From the NCBI GenBank assembly GCA_045600865.1, contig JAZRYS010000261.1:1-64000 (forward strand): a stretch of 64,000 bases of DNA, in the 5' to 3' direction. Position 1 is the first letter of the stretch; each line of letters begins with the position of its first letter. The notes beneath the pieces were generated by a model that was not told the DNA's origin, ran no database searches, and worked only from the letters and a program-made list of their open reading frames with translations. The translations under genes and the position numbers were made by a program. The stretch comes from Aphodosoma sp045600865 (GTDB lineage Bacteria; Bacteroidota; Bacteroidia; Bacteroidales; Paludibacteraceae). Shown here one piece after another: positions 41,215-49,687 of the stretch.

Positions 41215-42515
41215 AAAAAATCACGTTACTCATGCTCGCTGTCATCATGACAAGCACTGTCGTGTGGGCAAAGGGGATGACAAAATTCGCCAAGAAATTA
41301 GCCGCACTTCCAGGCGTGACGTCAGTCAAGACTTTCGAATCAAGCAGATTCAAGGAAGCATACCTCATCACATTCACACAATACACTGACTATAGCGACA
41401 CAACTATTGGCAAATTCACACAGCGAGCTCTAGTCTGCCATGTTCATCAGGATTCTGCCACTGTTCTCGTAACCGAAGGTTATGGATTAGACTATTATCT
41501 GACGAAGCCTGATTATAGGGAAGAATTGTCAGACATTTTCAACACGAACTGTGTTATTGTCGAACATCGCTATTTCGGAGAATCTAAACCCGAGATAATA
41601 AAGAAAGATCTTTATTGGAAATACCTCACCGCCTCGAATGCCGCCACGGATCATCATCGTTTTTCAGAAGCATTTCACAAGCTTTATCACGGCAAATTCA
41701 TTGCAACGGGCGTATCAAAAGGAGGAATATGCGCCAACATATTCAGGGCTTACTATCCAAATGATGTTGACATCACAGTGCCATACGTTGCCCCCTTATG
41801 CGAAGGACCAGAAGACCCTCGTTTAGCCAAAGCTATCATGGAGTACGGCTCACCTGACGAAAGACAATACATCAAACGTTTCATTGAATTCATGTTCAAC
41901 AACAGAGAGACGTTCATACCGATGCTCGAAAGTCACTGCAAGGCCACAGGACTCAATCCAAGAATCTCATACGAAGAATTGTATGACTTTTCTGTCATGG
42001 ACATGCATGTTGCCATTCTTGCAAGAGGCGCAATAAAAAAGATTCCTGATTACATGAAATGTCTTGCAGACACAACATTTGCTTTTCTTGTGAAATATGG
42101 TGCTCCAGAAGGGTTCACTCCCGAATACGACAACATGCCTTACTATGTTCAGGCCGCCAGAGAACTTGGTCATTACGCACTAATGCCTAGCTGCTATGAC
42201 GGAACGAAAGCGGTTTCAGACACCCGCAACTATCTCAAATTGACAGCATTGCCCGAAAGCTGCAATATCAAATACAATCCCACAATGCGAAAGAAAGTCA
42301 TAGAGTTCTTGAGCACGAAAGCAGAAAAAATGCTCTTTATTTATGGAGAATACGATCCATGGACTGCCGTAGGAGTGAAAGATATAAAACAAAATGAAAA
42401 GATACATATTTTCATCAATCCCGGCAATTGTCACAGATCAAAAATACGAAATTTTCCTGAAAAACAGCAATATCACATAATAAAAATATTGTCGAAATGG
42501 CTCTACGAAAAATAA
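41211..42515 (+). CDS. S37-family (PS-10) peptidase, secreted
   Basis: 434 residues with a signal peptide (1-20, ending VVWA). An alpha/beta-hydrolase fold of the S37 tripeptidyl-aminopeptidase type carries the nucleophile GVSKGG (Ser169). The likely acid is in YGEYDPWTAVG and the histidine in NPGNCHRSK. FNTNCVIVEHRYFGES (about 110-125) is also typical. It probably trims peptides in the periplasm or outside. It is translationally coupled to the Fur-family gene, so metal control of the unit is possible. Confidence 0.85.
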   Translation: MKKITLLMLAVIMTSTVVWAKGMTKFAKKLAALPGVTSVKTFESSRFKEAYLITFTQYTDYSDTTIGKFTQRALVCHVHQDSATVLVTEGYGLDYYLTKPDYREELSDIFNTNCVIVEHRYFGESKPEIIKKDLYWKYLTASNAATDHHRFSEAFHKLYHGKFIATGVSKGGICANIFRAYYPNDVDITVPYVAPLCEGPEDPRLAKAIMEYGSPDERQYIKRFIEFMFNNRETFIPMLESHCKATGLNPRISYEELYDFSVMDMHVAILARGAIKKIPDYMKCLADTTFAFLVKYGAPEGFTPEYDNMPYYVQAARELGHYALMPSCYDGTKAVSDTRNYLKLTALPESCNIKYNPTMRKKVIEFLSTKAEKMLFIYGEYDPWTAVGVKDIKQNEKIHIFINPGNCHRSKIRNFPEKQQYHIIKILSKWLYEK

Positions 42516-42560
42516 TAAAAAAAAATCGCCCAAATATTTTAGCATGTGAAAAATTCTTGC

Positions 42561-42568
42561 TAAATTTG
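42561..42568 (+). promoter_or_regulatory. Promoter of the Ig-like lipoprotein gene
   Basis: TAAATTTG, 41 nt upstream of the ATG; a clear -33 element was not identified. Confidence 0.5.
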
Positions 42569-42608
42569 CAGCGGGAAAATAATAACAAAACAAAAACAAT
42601 AATTTATT

Positions 42609-43346
42609 ATGAAAAAAACTATCATTCTTTGCCTTAGCATTCTTTTGATTGCTCTCACAGGCTGTAAGAAGGACAAGAACTCATGGGGAAACTTGAAAGA
42701 GGGTGCTATCACCATTAATGTTGGCGAGACAAAACAGTTGACATTTGAACACGATGGCAACCAGCATCCGCAGTGGGTTTCAGACAACGAAACAGTTGCA
42801 ACAGTAGATGCCAATGGCGTAGTGACAGGTGTCAGAGTCGGATCTGCTCTTGTGTCGGTAAACGGTCTGTCTTGCACGGTAACTGTCGTTGACGATTACA
42901 TGAATATCGTTGAGCCTTGCCAGAATTGGCAGAAAGACTACACAGAGGTCAATGATTACATGATTCAGAAGTATGGAAACATAGCCATACCTGAATTGAC
43001 AAACGACACCGTTTACATTCCTAATGCAGATTCAACAAAATGGGATACGGTCGCTTACGTATCTCATGCAAAATTTGCATACGAGGCTTCAATCGAAGGA
43101 CAGTTCGTTGACGAGTATGAATATACATTTGTGTTCGACACTGCAGAAGCTGTTGCATATCTGACAATGTCAACTATGAAGGTAAATGCCGCACATACCA
43201 GCGAAATCACAAAATATCTGAACAACAGATACGTTGAAGTAAGCACTGGTTATTTCACTGGCAAAAACGAATGGAACCTCACATCCCATATCTATGACAA
43301 GAATCCTTTGATTGTGTTCAGTGCTTCTAAAATAACAGACAAATAA
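42609..43346 (+). CDS. Lipoprotein with a BIG2 (Ig-like) domain
   Basis: 245 residues with a lipobox LTGC (Cys19). Residues 35-95 form a Big_2-like domain (INVGETKQLTF, WVSDNETVATVDANGVVTGV). The rest (about 100-245) is a beta-rich region without a family I recognise. It is likely a surface or periplasmic lipoprotein. It has its own promoter and a strong terminator. Confidence 0.82.
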   Translation: MKKTIILCLSILLIALTGCKKDKNSWGNLKEGAITINVGETKQLTFEHDGNQHPQWVSDNETVATVDANGVVTGVRVGSALVSVNGLSCTVTVVDDYMNIVEPCQNWQKDYTEVNDYMIQKYGNIAIPELTNDTVYIPNADSTKWDTVAYVSHAKFAYEASIEGQFVDEYEYTFVFDTAEAVAYLTMSTMKVNAAHTSEITKYLNNRYVEVSTGYFTGKNEWNLTSHIYDKNPLIVFSASKITDK

Positions 43347-43367
43347 ACGTTCTGTTTAGAAATTAAT

Positions 43368-43417
43368 AAGACGAAAAATGGTGCAAGATTCTTATTCTTG
43401 TACCATTTTTTCGTCTT
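43368..43417 (+). terminator. Terminator after the Ig-like lipoprotein gene
   Basis: AAGACGAAAAATGGTGCAAGA pairs along about 20 bp with its mirror ending TTTTTTCGTCTT. Confidence 0.82.
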
Positions 43418-43663
43418 GACAACATTACCATTTGATTATCACTGAAGCATCGTCCATTCGTATACCATTCACCGTCCTACCAAGATTTTCATTTCTCCCA
43501 TGCGTTCTCATCTGAATGGAAAAAATGGGATGATAATGAAAAAACAGAGGCAGCTGCTGCAACGGCAGGGATGGCGCATTCACTAAATCAAGACAAAGAT
43601 AAAAACGGCGCAAGATTAATTAGAAAATCTTGCGCCATTTTTCAATGTATAACTACTACTGAA
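43418..43663. other. Short stretch between convergent units
   Basis: A 62-codon minus-strand frame (43425-43613) starts MRRFYLCLDLVNAP and has no recognisable family. The terminator of the rpmB unit lies at 43601-43642. I see no convincing gene. Confidence 0.4.
43601..43642 (-). terminator. Terminator of rpmB-rpmG-DUF4295
   Basis: AAAAACGGCGCAAGATT and its mirror AATCTTGCGCCATTTTT form a long stem. It is T-flanked on the minus strand, 22 nt after the DUF4295 stop. Confidence 0.82.
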
Positions 43664-43816
43664 TCACTTCTTGAAATAGTCTTTTACTGCCTCATTGAGA
43701 ACCATCTCCTCAGCGAAGATATATGCACCAGTCTTAGGAGACTTAACCATCTTGATTACCTTAGAAAAGCCACGTCCTTCACCTTTCTGGAGCGTAGCGA
43801 CCGTTTTCTTTGCCAT
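43664..43816 (-). CDS. DUF4295 protein (ribosome-operon microprotein)
   Basis: 50 residues, MAKKTVATLQKGEGRGFSKV onward, very basic. The DUF4295 family is restricted to Bacteroidota and always follows rpmG. A ribosome-associated role is inferred from location and charge. It follows rpmG by 15 nt. Confidence 0.93.
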   Translation of the reverse strand: MAKKTVATLQKGEGRGFSKVIKMVKSPKTGAYIFAEEMVLNEAVKDYFKK

Positions 43817-43831
43817 TTCTTAATCTCCTGA

Positions 43832-44020
43832 TTATTTAATCTCTCTGTGCACCGTAACACGGCGGAGGATTGGATTATACTTCTTCAACTCCAAACGACC
43901 TGGAGTGTTTTTTCTGTTCTTTGTCGTGATATAACGGGAAGTCCCTGGCATACCACTATCCTTATGCTCGGTGCACTCAAGGATTACCTGAACGCGGGCT
44001 TCTTTGTTTTTCTTTGCCAT
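43832..44020 (-). CDS. rpmG: 50S ribosomal protein L33
   Basis: 62 residues (MAKKNKEARVQVILECTEHK ... RRVTVHREIK). It has a single Cys, so it is the zinc-free (C-) form, with no need for zinc-dependent replacement. Confidence 0.97.
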   Translation of the reverse strand: MAKKNKEARVQVILECTEHKDSGMPGTSRYITTKNRKNTPGRLELKKYNPILRRVTVHREIK

Positions 44021-44038
44021 AGTCTGTTCCTCCTGATT

Positions 44039-44305
44039 TTACATTATATCCAACACTTTTATTTCATTCCAGTTGCAATAACCTTTTGCAACAGCTTGCT
44101 TAAGGGCTGCATCAAGACCAAGTTTATTTATGGTCCTCAACCCGGCAGCGGAGATGTTCAACCTAATCCAGCAATCCTGCTCTACATAATAGAACTTCTT
44201 GTGGAACAAGTTAACATCGAAAGAGCGCTTGGTTCTACGCTTCGAGTGCGAAACGTTGTTGCCAATCATTGCCCTCTTTCCTGTAATCTGACAAATCTTT
44301 GACAT
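44039..44305 (-). CDS. rpmB: 50S ribosomal protein L28
   Basis: 88 residues (MSKICQITGKRAMIGNNVSH ... ), first gene of rpmB-rpmG-DUF4295. It has no CxxC pairs, so it is also the zinc-free form. The promoter is at 44389-44396. Confidence 0.97.
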   Translation of the reverse strand: MSKICQITGKRAMIGNNVSHSKRRTKRSFDVNLFHKKFYYVEQDCWIRLNISAAGLRTINKLGLDAALKQAVAKGYCNWNEIKVLDIM

Positions 44306-44388
44306 TTGATTTATTCCTTTAATTGTTTAATTATTATCACTCTAAGTACTTTTCTCCTGAGTGGCACACTCATTCGAAAAAGCGGGTG

Positions 44389-44396
44389 CAAAGGTA
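44389..44396 (-). promoter_or_regulatory. rpmB promoter
   Basis: TACCTTTG on the minus strand; the leader to the rpmB ATG is about 80 nt. Confidence 0.7.
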
Positions 44397-44449
44397 CGAA
44401 CTTTTATTCAACTGAGCAAATATTTTCACTGTTTTTTTGCAAAACATGC

Positions 44450-44605
44450 TCATTTTTTATTCATCACAGTGCAGGCACCTCCGAATAAGCTATATTTCAA
44501 CATCTTAGCAACCGATAGAACATCATCATCAGCAATTCGCATCACAATTACCCGACGATATCCTGTTTTTGGAGAAGCAATTGGTGCTACGACTTGAAAA
44601 TTGCA
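44450..44605 (-). pseudogene. Coding-like open frame without a start codon
   Basis: The frame is open from just after the Wzc-like stop to a TGA at 44450-44452. It encodes VVAPIASPKTGYRRVIVMRI and ends SLFGGACTVMNKK. Codon choice looks coding, yet no ATG occurs before the middle of the frame. It may be the end of a lost gene. I do not recognise it. Confidence 0.25.
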
Positions 44606-44609
44606 TTAC

Positions 44610-47279
44610 TTATTTTTTATCCTTATCGTCTTCACCATCCTCACTGGTATAATACTTCGACTTGTCATGGTCGTTATAGTAATGAGATGCGTAACTTCCG
44701 CCTGTGTAGCCGTAGCCATAGCCATAGCCGCCACCATAGCCATAGCCATAACGCTGTCCGTAATAGCCATAGCCATAACGGCCAAGTTTACCAAGCAAGC
44801 CTTTCTTTCTACGGTCAAGAACAGGAATGTCATTGAGAACGACATAAAGATTCTCAATCTTGTCCATGGCAAGCTGCACCATGAAGTTCTTGAAGAAGTT
44901 CTTGTTTGTCTTCTGGGCACGCGTTACAATCAAATTGACATCTGCCTGACGCATTATCTCAACGGCATCTGCAACAAGACCCACAGGTGAGGTATCGATA
45001 ATTATATAGTCGTATCTTGATTTCATCTCTTCAAGAAGGGCATTCATCTTGTCAGAACGTATGAGTTCGGCAGCATTCATAGGAACAACACCTACAGGCA
45101 TGAAGTCAAAGCCAAACTGATCATCACCCTTTACGATGACATCGTCCAATTCTGCGTCACCAATGAGGTAATGGACAATACCTTTAGCCGAGCCATAGCC
45201 AGACTTACGCGAAGCATTAGGGTTACGCAAGTCCATATCCATGAGCAGAACCTTGTCTGAAACCATCGAGAAGACACCTGCAAGGTTCATTGAGAAATGA
45301 GACTTGCCATCACCTGATTCTGAAGAGGTCACTGTAATAAGAATATCCTTCTTCTTTTGAGAAAGCACCTCAATACGCTGACGAAGAATACGGTATTTCT
45401 CGGTAAATACAGATTTCTTGTTCTTGGTTACTACGACACGTTCCTTGCTGTTTGTATGCAGGACAGCGCCAATGAGTGGAGCATCCGTAAGCTTAAGCAA
45501 ATCATCCTCTGTATGAATTTTTGTCTCGAACAAGAATTTCAGAATCACATAACCCGCAGGAATGAGAATACCCAGCAAAAGACAGATGAGGAATTTCATC
45601 ATTTTGTCTCTTGTATTCACTGGATACAAAGTAGTGCGGGCATCCTGCAAGATTTTATTGTCAGGAACATTCGAAGCCTTGCGAATCTGAGCCTCACTCT
45701 TTTTCTGAAGCAGGAATGTGTAATAGTTATCATTAATCTTGTACCTACGCTCATAATTGACCATTTCAAACTCCTTCTCTGGGAGGTTCTTGATTTCTGC
45801 AGTCACAATGCCATATTCACGTTCGAACTCCTTACGTTCCATTTCATGAACCCTGCGGACATTCTTGAGCACCTCAAGCATAGTCTGACGAATATCATCC
45901 ATGCGTTTTGTATAACGCCCATACTGAGGGTTCTTTTCTCCAAGGTCCGAACGACGTTGCTGAAGCTCGTTGAATTGTGACACGAGTTCAAGCAAAGTAG
46001 GGTCAGCCACACCAATAGAAGATGGAGCCACAAGTTTTTCGTCCATCACAGATTGAGTCAGATATTTTGACAAAGCATCAAAATAAGCCTCCTTAAGAGC
46101 CATTTCGCTGCGTTTGTTGTCCAACTCATTGAGTTTCGATACTACCTGTGAAGAGTAAGAAGATATATCAACCAGATTGTTAACTGCCCTATACTGACGC
46201 AACTGAGCCTCGGAATAATTCAGAGAATCAGAAAGCATAAATAGCTGCTCGTTGATGAAATCTATGGTACGGTTAGCCTCCTCGTTCTTTTCCTCAAGGT
46301 TGGCAGCAAGGAATTCCTTGCAAAGCATGTTCAAGAAATCCTGATCTCGTTGCGTATCACTACTTGTAAGCGTCATCGATACAACAGTTGATGGATCCTT
46401 TGTAGAACCAAGATAGGCGACTTCCAATCTGCCGGCAAACTCGTCTTCAAGAGAACGTTCTGTCCTGAAGGTGAAGTAGAAATCCTCCTGCTCTGGCATC
46501 ATGTAAAGTTTCTGCACAGTCAACGAGAACAGCACACAAGATATGTCGCCGCCATAATTAGCTTTGATAGGATGGAAAGTGTCTGCAAACTTCTCATGGT
46601 TCTTGTCGCCTGCACTTTCTATAGATATTTCAAATGAATTGGCATCAATCGGGTGAAATTTATAGACAAAACTATAAGCATCTGGTGAGAGTTCGTCAAC
46701 CAGGATACATATAGGCTCACGTCCGTAAAGACTATACGTCTTGAAATGTCCACGCTGGAAATAGTTTATTCCGAAAGGCAGTTTCTTGATAGTTCGGTTG
46801 ATAAGTTTATAAGAGCCGAGAACCAGCAACTGGTTATTGGCATTTGTATAGTCCATACCGCCCATGAAGCCCTGCATGAAGTTTATGCCTGAAGACTTCT
46901 CGCTCTCCTGAATGATAATTTTAGATTCTGTCGTATATTCAGGCATCCAGCTTCTTGTCACGACATATCCCACGCACATAGCCACTACCACACCTATTAC
47001 GAAAAGATACCAATAGCCAAGGAAACGCATTGTCCATTCCTTGATATCTATTTGCGAGCCATCCTCTTTCTTCTTAGGCATCATAGGATTGTTTCCACCA
47101 GTGTAGTATCCCCCGCCACCGGTATAATATCCACCTCCGCCAGTGTAGTATCCTCCACTGCCAGTATAGTATCTACTGCCATTAGTGTAATATCGGTCAC
47201 TTCCGTTTGTATATGAGCCTTCACCGTTAGTGTACGACCCATCAGAATAATAACGAGACTTGTCCTTCTTGTCAGCCAT
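44610..47279 (-). CDS. Wzc-like polysaccharide co-polymerase / BY tyrosine kinase
   Basis: 889 residues. An unusual N-terminal cytosolic tail (1-65) is built from YYTNGS and YYTGGGG repeats. Then come a first membrane segment (about 92-112), a Wzz domain with long coiled coils (to about 530), and a second membrane segment (about 562-582). The BY-kinase domain has Walker A TSSESGDGKS (about 650), A' VLLMDMDLRNPN and Walker B YDYIIIDTSPVG. The C-terminal tail is rich in GYGYG and ends in an acidic YYTSEDGEDDKDKK. It controls chain length and export of exopolysaccharide through autophosphorylation of tail tyrosines. It is the last gene after two Wza-like lipoproteins. Confidence 0.93.
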   Translation of the reverse strand: MADKKDKSRYYSDGSYTNGEGSYTNGSDRYYTNGSRYYTGSGGYYTGGGGYYTGGGGYYTGGNNPMMPKKKEDGSQIDIKEWTMRFLGYWYLFVIGVVVAMCVGYVVTRSWMPEYTTESKIIIQESEKSSGINFMQGFMGGMDYTNANNQLLVLGSYKLINRTIKKLPFGINYFQRGHFKTYSLYGREPICILVDELSPDAYSFVYKFHPIDANSFEISIESAGDKNHEKFADTFHPIKANYGGDISCVLFSLTVQKLYMMPEQEDFYFTFRTERSLEDEFAGRLEVAYLGSTKDPSTVVSMTLTSSDTQRDQDFLNMLCKEFLAANLEEKNEEANRTIDFINEQLFMLSDSLNYSEAQLRQYRAVNNLVDISSYSSQVVSKLNELDNKRSEMALKEAYFDALSKYLTQSVMDEKLVAPSSIGVADPTLLELVSQFNELQQRRSDLGEKNPQYGRYTKRMDDIRQTMLEVLKNVRRVHEMERKEFEREYGIVTAEIKNLPEKEFEMVNYERRYKINDNYYTFLLQKKSEAQIRKASNVPDNKILQDARTTLYPVNTRDKMMKFLICLLLGILIPAGYVILKFLFETKIHTEDDLLKLTDAPLIGAVLHTNSKERVVVTKNKKSVFTEKYRILRQRIEVLSQKKKDILITVTSSESGDGKSHFSMNLAGVFSMVSDKVLLMDMDLRNPNASRKSGYGSAKGIVHYLIGDAELDDVIVKGDDQFGFDFMPVGVVPMNAAELIRSDKMNALLEEMKSRYDYIIIDTSPVGLVADAVEIMRQADVNLIVTRAQKTNKNFFKNFMVQLAMDKIENLYVVLNDIPVLDRRKKGLLGKLGRYGYGYYGQRYGYGYGGGYGYGYGYTGGSYASHYYNDHDKSKYYTSEDGEDDKDKK
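47095..47240 (-). repeat. Tandem repeats encoding the Tyr-rich N-terminus of the BY kinase
   Basis: Related units of about 24 bp encode YYTGGGG/YYTNGSR blocks. Unit number could vary without a frameshift if whole codons are gained or lost. Confidence 0.75.
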
Positions 47280-47306
47280 ATTATATAATGTCTATTTCAA
47301 ATATTG

Positions 47307-48053
47307 TTATTTAAAGATATTCCAGACAGAGACAAAGAGGCTCAGTGTTGAGCTCACCATGCCTATGAATGCAGCATACGACGAGACACCCCAGAACCTG
47401 CGTTTCGAGACATCCAGATAAATCACGTCGTTAGGGTATATGTAGTAATACTCAGAATCGATAATAGACTTTGTACGAATATCGAACTCTTTTATTTCGG
47501 TTTTTCCATTGACGCGGCGAAGGATTTTCACCTTCGAGAAATCAGCTGTTTCGTTGATGCCTCCGCAAAGTGCAAGAGCCTGATATATAGTCATACGCTC
47601 CTTGTATATAGGGAAGTATCCACGCCCAGCATCACCGATAACGCAGAAAGTACCTGTAGTAAGAGCCAGTTTTACGAAAGCATCAGGCACATATTCCTTC
47701 ATGAGAGTATCCATCACTGCCTCAGCCTCGTTAAGAGTCAGGCCAGCAACTGGAACCTTTGCAAGGAACGGTATATCAACTGTTCCGTCCTCATAAATAC
47801 GGTATGAGTAAGACTGGTAACTGACATTGGTGTTTGAATTAGAGAAAAGTGCAACTGTCTCAAGGTTTGAAGATACGACACGCACTACAATCTCGTCGTT
47901 AGCCTGAAGCTTATATTGCTGATACACGCCTTTCTCGTAGTCTGGCAAAGCGTCGCGTTCCTGAATGAGACCTACACGTTTGATTGGGTAGCAAGACGAA
48001 AGCACCATTGCAGCCACCACATAGACAAATATTTTGGACAATTTTGTTTTCAT
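47307..48053 (-). CDS. Polysaccharide export lipoprotein (Wza-like, Poly_export/SLBB)
   Basis: 248 residues with a lipobox ending SSC (Cys21). A Poly_export domain (KLQANDEIVVRVVSSN at about 50-65) and an SLBB-like domain (VIGDAGRGYFPIYKERMTIYQAL) are followed by a C-terminal membrane helix. It forms or gates the outer-membrane exit of exopolysaccharide. Its ATG overlaps the stop of the paralogue upstream (TAATG). Confidence 0.9.
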   Translation of the reverse strand: MKTKLSKIFVYVVAAMVLSSCYPIKRVGLIQERDALPDYEKGVYQQYKLQANDEIVVRVVSSNLETVALFSNSNTNVSYQSYSYRIYEDGTVDIPFLAKVPVAGLTLNEAEAVMDTLMKEYVPDAFVKLALTTGTFCVIGDAGRGYFPIYKERMTIYQALALCGGINETADFSKVKILRRVNGKTEIKEFDIRTKSIIDSEYYYIYPNDVIYLDVSKRRFWGVSSYAAFIGMVSSTLSLFVSVWNIFK

Positions 48054-48880
48054 TACTGCTTAGTTGCTTCGATTATGGAATTAACAATAGAATATATGAA
48101 CAATCCGAATGATATAGTAGTCATCGTGATTGATATTACAGAAGTCACATGGTCAGCACCCATGACCTTTTCGTCGGTAAACGGAACATATATTACGTCA
48201 TTTGGCTGTATGTAATAGAACTCAGAGTCTATTATCGAGCGTGTACGGATATCGAAAGTCTTTACCACGGTACCTTTCGAAGTCTGGCGGATAATCTGTA
48301 TTTTACTGCGATTTGCATACATATCAAGGTCACCACTCATTGCAAGAGCTTCGAAAATAGTCATTTTCTCACGTGTAATCGTGTATTTGCCAGAGCCCGC
48401 CTCACCAATGATAGAAAATGAACGGTTGGCCAGTCGGACATCGACTGAATATCCTGTCAACATCTCCTTCAGAGCATCCTCAAGCAGCAATTTGACATCA
48501 CGAAGAGTAAGGTCAACGACTTTTATCTTGCCAACGTATGGATACTCAATGCAGTCGTCTTCGTCAACGAGATACATGTAAAGACGGGAGGTTGAATTGT
48601 CAGAATTGAGGTAATTGCCATACATTCCTCCACCGTAATTGTTAGAAAAACCGTTGAACATCTCCGAAGCCTCCGGATCTATCGAAGAAACCTTGACATA
48701 CAAATAGTCACCTCGCTGAAGCTTGTAATCCTCAAACTTTAATGTATCTGAATACTCAGGTAACTTATCGCTTACTTGTAAATAGTTGACTTTCTTGGAA
48801 AGAACGCACGACGACAGCAATGCCGACACACATGTCACCATTGCGAGCGTACGCAACCATTTCAATTTTCCTCCAGGCAT
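48053..48880 (-). CDS. Polysaccharide export lipoprotein (Wza-like paralogue)
   Basis: 275 residues with a lipobox LLSSC (Cys25). The Poly_export segment is YKLQRGDYLYVKVSSIDPEA and the SLBB-like segment IIGEAGSGKYTITREKMTIF. A C-terminal hydrophobic segment is present. It is clearly a paralogue of the next gene. Two adjacent copies may form a mixed channel or act with different polymers. First gene of the export operon. Confidence 0.9.
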   Translation of the reverse strand: MPGGKLKWLRTLAMVTCVSALLSSCVLSKKVNYLQVSDKLPEYSDTLKFEDYKLQRGDYLYVKVSSIDPEASEMFNGFSNNYGGGMYGNYLNSDNSTSRLYMYLVDEDDCIEYPYVGKIKVVDLTLRDVKLLLEDALKEMLTGYSVDVRLANRSFSIIGEAGSGKYTITREKMTIFEALAMSGDLDMYANRSKIQIIRQTSKGTVVKTFDIRTRSIIDSEFYYIQPNDVIYVPFTDEKVMGADHVTSVISITMTTISFGLFIYSIVNSIIEATKQ

Positions 48881-48903
48881 AACAAATCAAATATATCAAA
48901 GTG

Positions 48904-48911
48904 CAAAGGTA
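48904..48911 (-). promoter_or_regulatory. Promoter of the exopolysaccharide export operon
   Basis: TACCTTTG on the minus strand, 23 nt before the ATG at 48880. Confidence 0.7.
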
Positions 48912-49047
48912 ATCATTTTTCTTCACACGACACATAGTAAACGATTTAAAGACTCCTAAAATAAACATCATTTAACATATATATTAAAAATACCTAACCA
49001 CTTGCATTTTTCTTTCAAAATATGACGTCTATATGGCGAAAAGTGGC

Positions 49048-49055
49048 TACCTTTG
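49048..49055 (+). promoter_or_regulatory. Promoter of a short transcript upstream of tRNA-Gln
   Basis: TACCTTTG. Transcription would start near 49062 and meet a strong hairpin plus T run at 49095-49127 before reaching the tRNA. Confidence 0.65.
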
Positions 49056-49061
49056 CAGTGT

Positions 49062-49130
49062 TTTTCATGGTATTAGATTTAAGGTTAATAATGAGGTTGG
49101 GTCGTCGGGACGACAACCCAACTTTTTTCT
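49062..49130 (+). ncRNA. Candidate small RNA or attenuator leader
   Basis: An about 65-nt unit bounded by a promoter and an intrinsic terminator, with no room for a gene. It contains the stretch ATGGTATTAGATTTAAGG and then a hairpin made of GTTGGGTCGTC and GACGACAACCCAAC-like arms. It may be a free small RNA, or a leader that controls read-through into tRNA-Gln. Confidence 0.4.
49095..49127 (+). terminator. Intrinsic terminator upstream of tRNA-Gln
   Basis: GTTGGG..CCCAAC stem with inner TCGTC/GACGA pairing, followed by TTTTTT. Confidence 0.8.
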
Positions 49131-49149
49131 TGAAGAAATCATGAAACAT

Positions 49150-49220
49150 TGTGATATGGTGTAATGGTAGCACTACAGTTTTTGGTTCTGTCTGTCGAGG
49201 TTCGAATCCCCGTATCACAA
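49150..49220 (+). tRNA. tRNA-Gln (anticodon TTG)
   Basis: 71 nt: acceptor TGTGATA/TATCACA, anticodon loop TTTTGGT, T-loop TTCGAAT, discriminator A. CCA is not encoded. The last anticodon-stem pair is T-T. No promoter was seen after the terminator at 49095-49127. Confidence 0.9.
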
Positions 49221-49224
49221 CCGC

Positions 49225-49264
49225 AAAAGTTGGCATTCACTCAATGAATGCCAACTTTTTTTTT
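49225..49264 (+). terminator. tRNA-Gln terminator
   Basis: AAAAGTTGGCATTCA pairs with TGAATGCCAACTTTT, followed by more T. Confidence 0.88.
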
Positions 49265-49363
49265 AATTTTCAGCGCAGCAGAAGTTAATTTTGTTAACAG
49301 ATGTCATTTTCAACTAACTAAACTGGTAAGTTTACTTTTGCGTCGCTGTCGATACGAAATTCC

Positions 49364-49454
49364 ATGTCCCATCCATGTCCCATCCACCTCCCATCATCGT
49401 CCCATTTTTTGTGGGACTTTCGTGAGTGCATTTTAGGTATATCTGTGTCATCGC
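49364..49454 (+). repeat. 91-nt intergenic element, copy 2
   Basis: It matches 20557-20647 over 91 nt without gaps, 72 identical. It keeps the TCCCATC words, the hairpin (GTCCCAT..GTGGGAC) and the end TCTGTGTCAT. It lies about 200 nt upstream of the next promoter, in the same orientation to the downstream operon as copy 1. Confidence 0.75.
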
Positions 49455-49652
49455 TGCAGTGCCATTTATGTGATGTCGTCTCTCGGGTTTTGTTCTGCAG
49501 CAATTTTTCTGGCGATTGTTTTACATATTTTAATAAAATTCGAAAACAGATTATCAATAAACTTGTCTTGGTGGTGGAAATAGCATAAAACCACGTCTTG
49601 CCCTGTCTCAAAAAAATTATCAATCTTCCATTGCCATTTCAAAAATTATTCT

Positions 49653-49660
49653 TAACTTTG
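49653..49660 (+). promoter_or_regulatory. Promoter of the BspA-folA-dxr-rseP operon
   Basis: TAACTTTG with TTG (49631-49633) 19 nt upstream; ATG at 49688. Confidence 0.72.
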
Positions 49661-49687
49661 CACCCCAAATAAACACTATAAGACAAA

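Larger units (their letters stand above)
44306..44609. other. Stretch between the Wzc-like gene and rpmB
   Basis: It holds the rpmB promoter and leader. On the minus strand it also holds a coding-like frame (44450-44605) described separately. Nothing else was seen. Confidence 0.5.
49265..49687. other. Stretch between tRNA-Gln and the BspA gene
   Basis: It holds copy 2 of the 91-nt element (49364-49454) and the promoter of the BspA-folA-dxr operon. A 74-codon open frame (49364-49588) starts in the element with MSHPCPIHLPSSSHF. I see no other gene. Confidence 0.5.

Noticed and set aside
43425..43613. A 62-codon minus-strand gene next to DUF4295
   Set aside because: No family, promoter or start context was found, and it overlaps the terminator of the rpmB unit.
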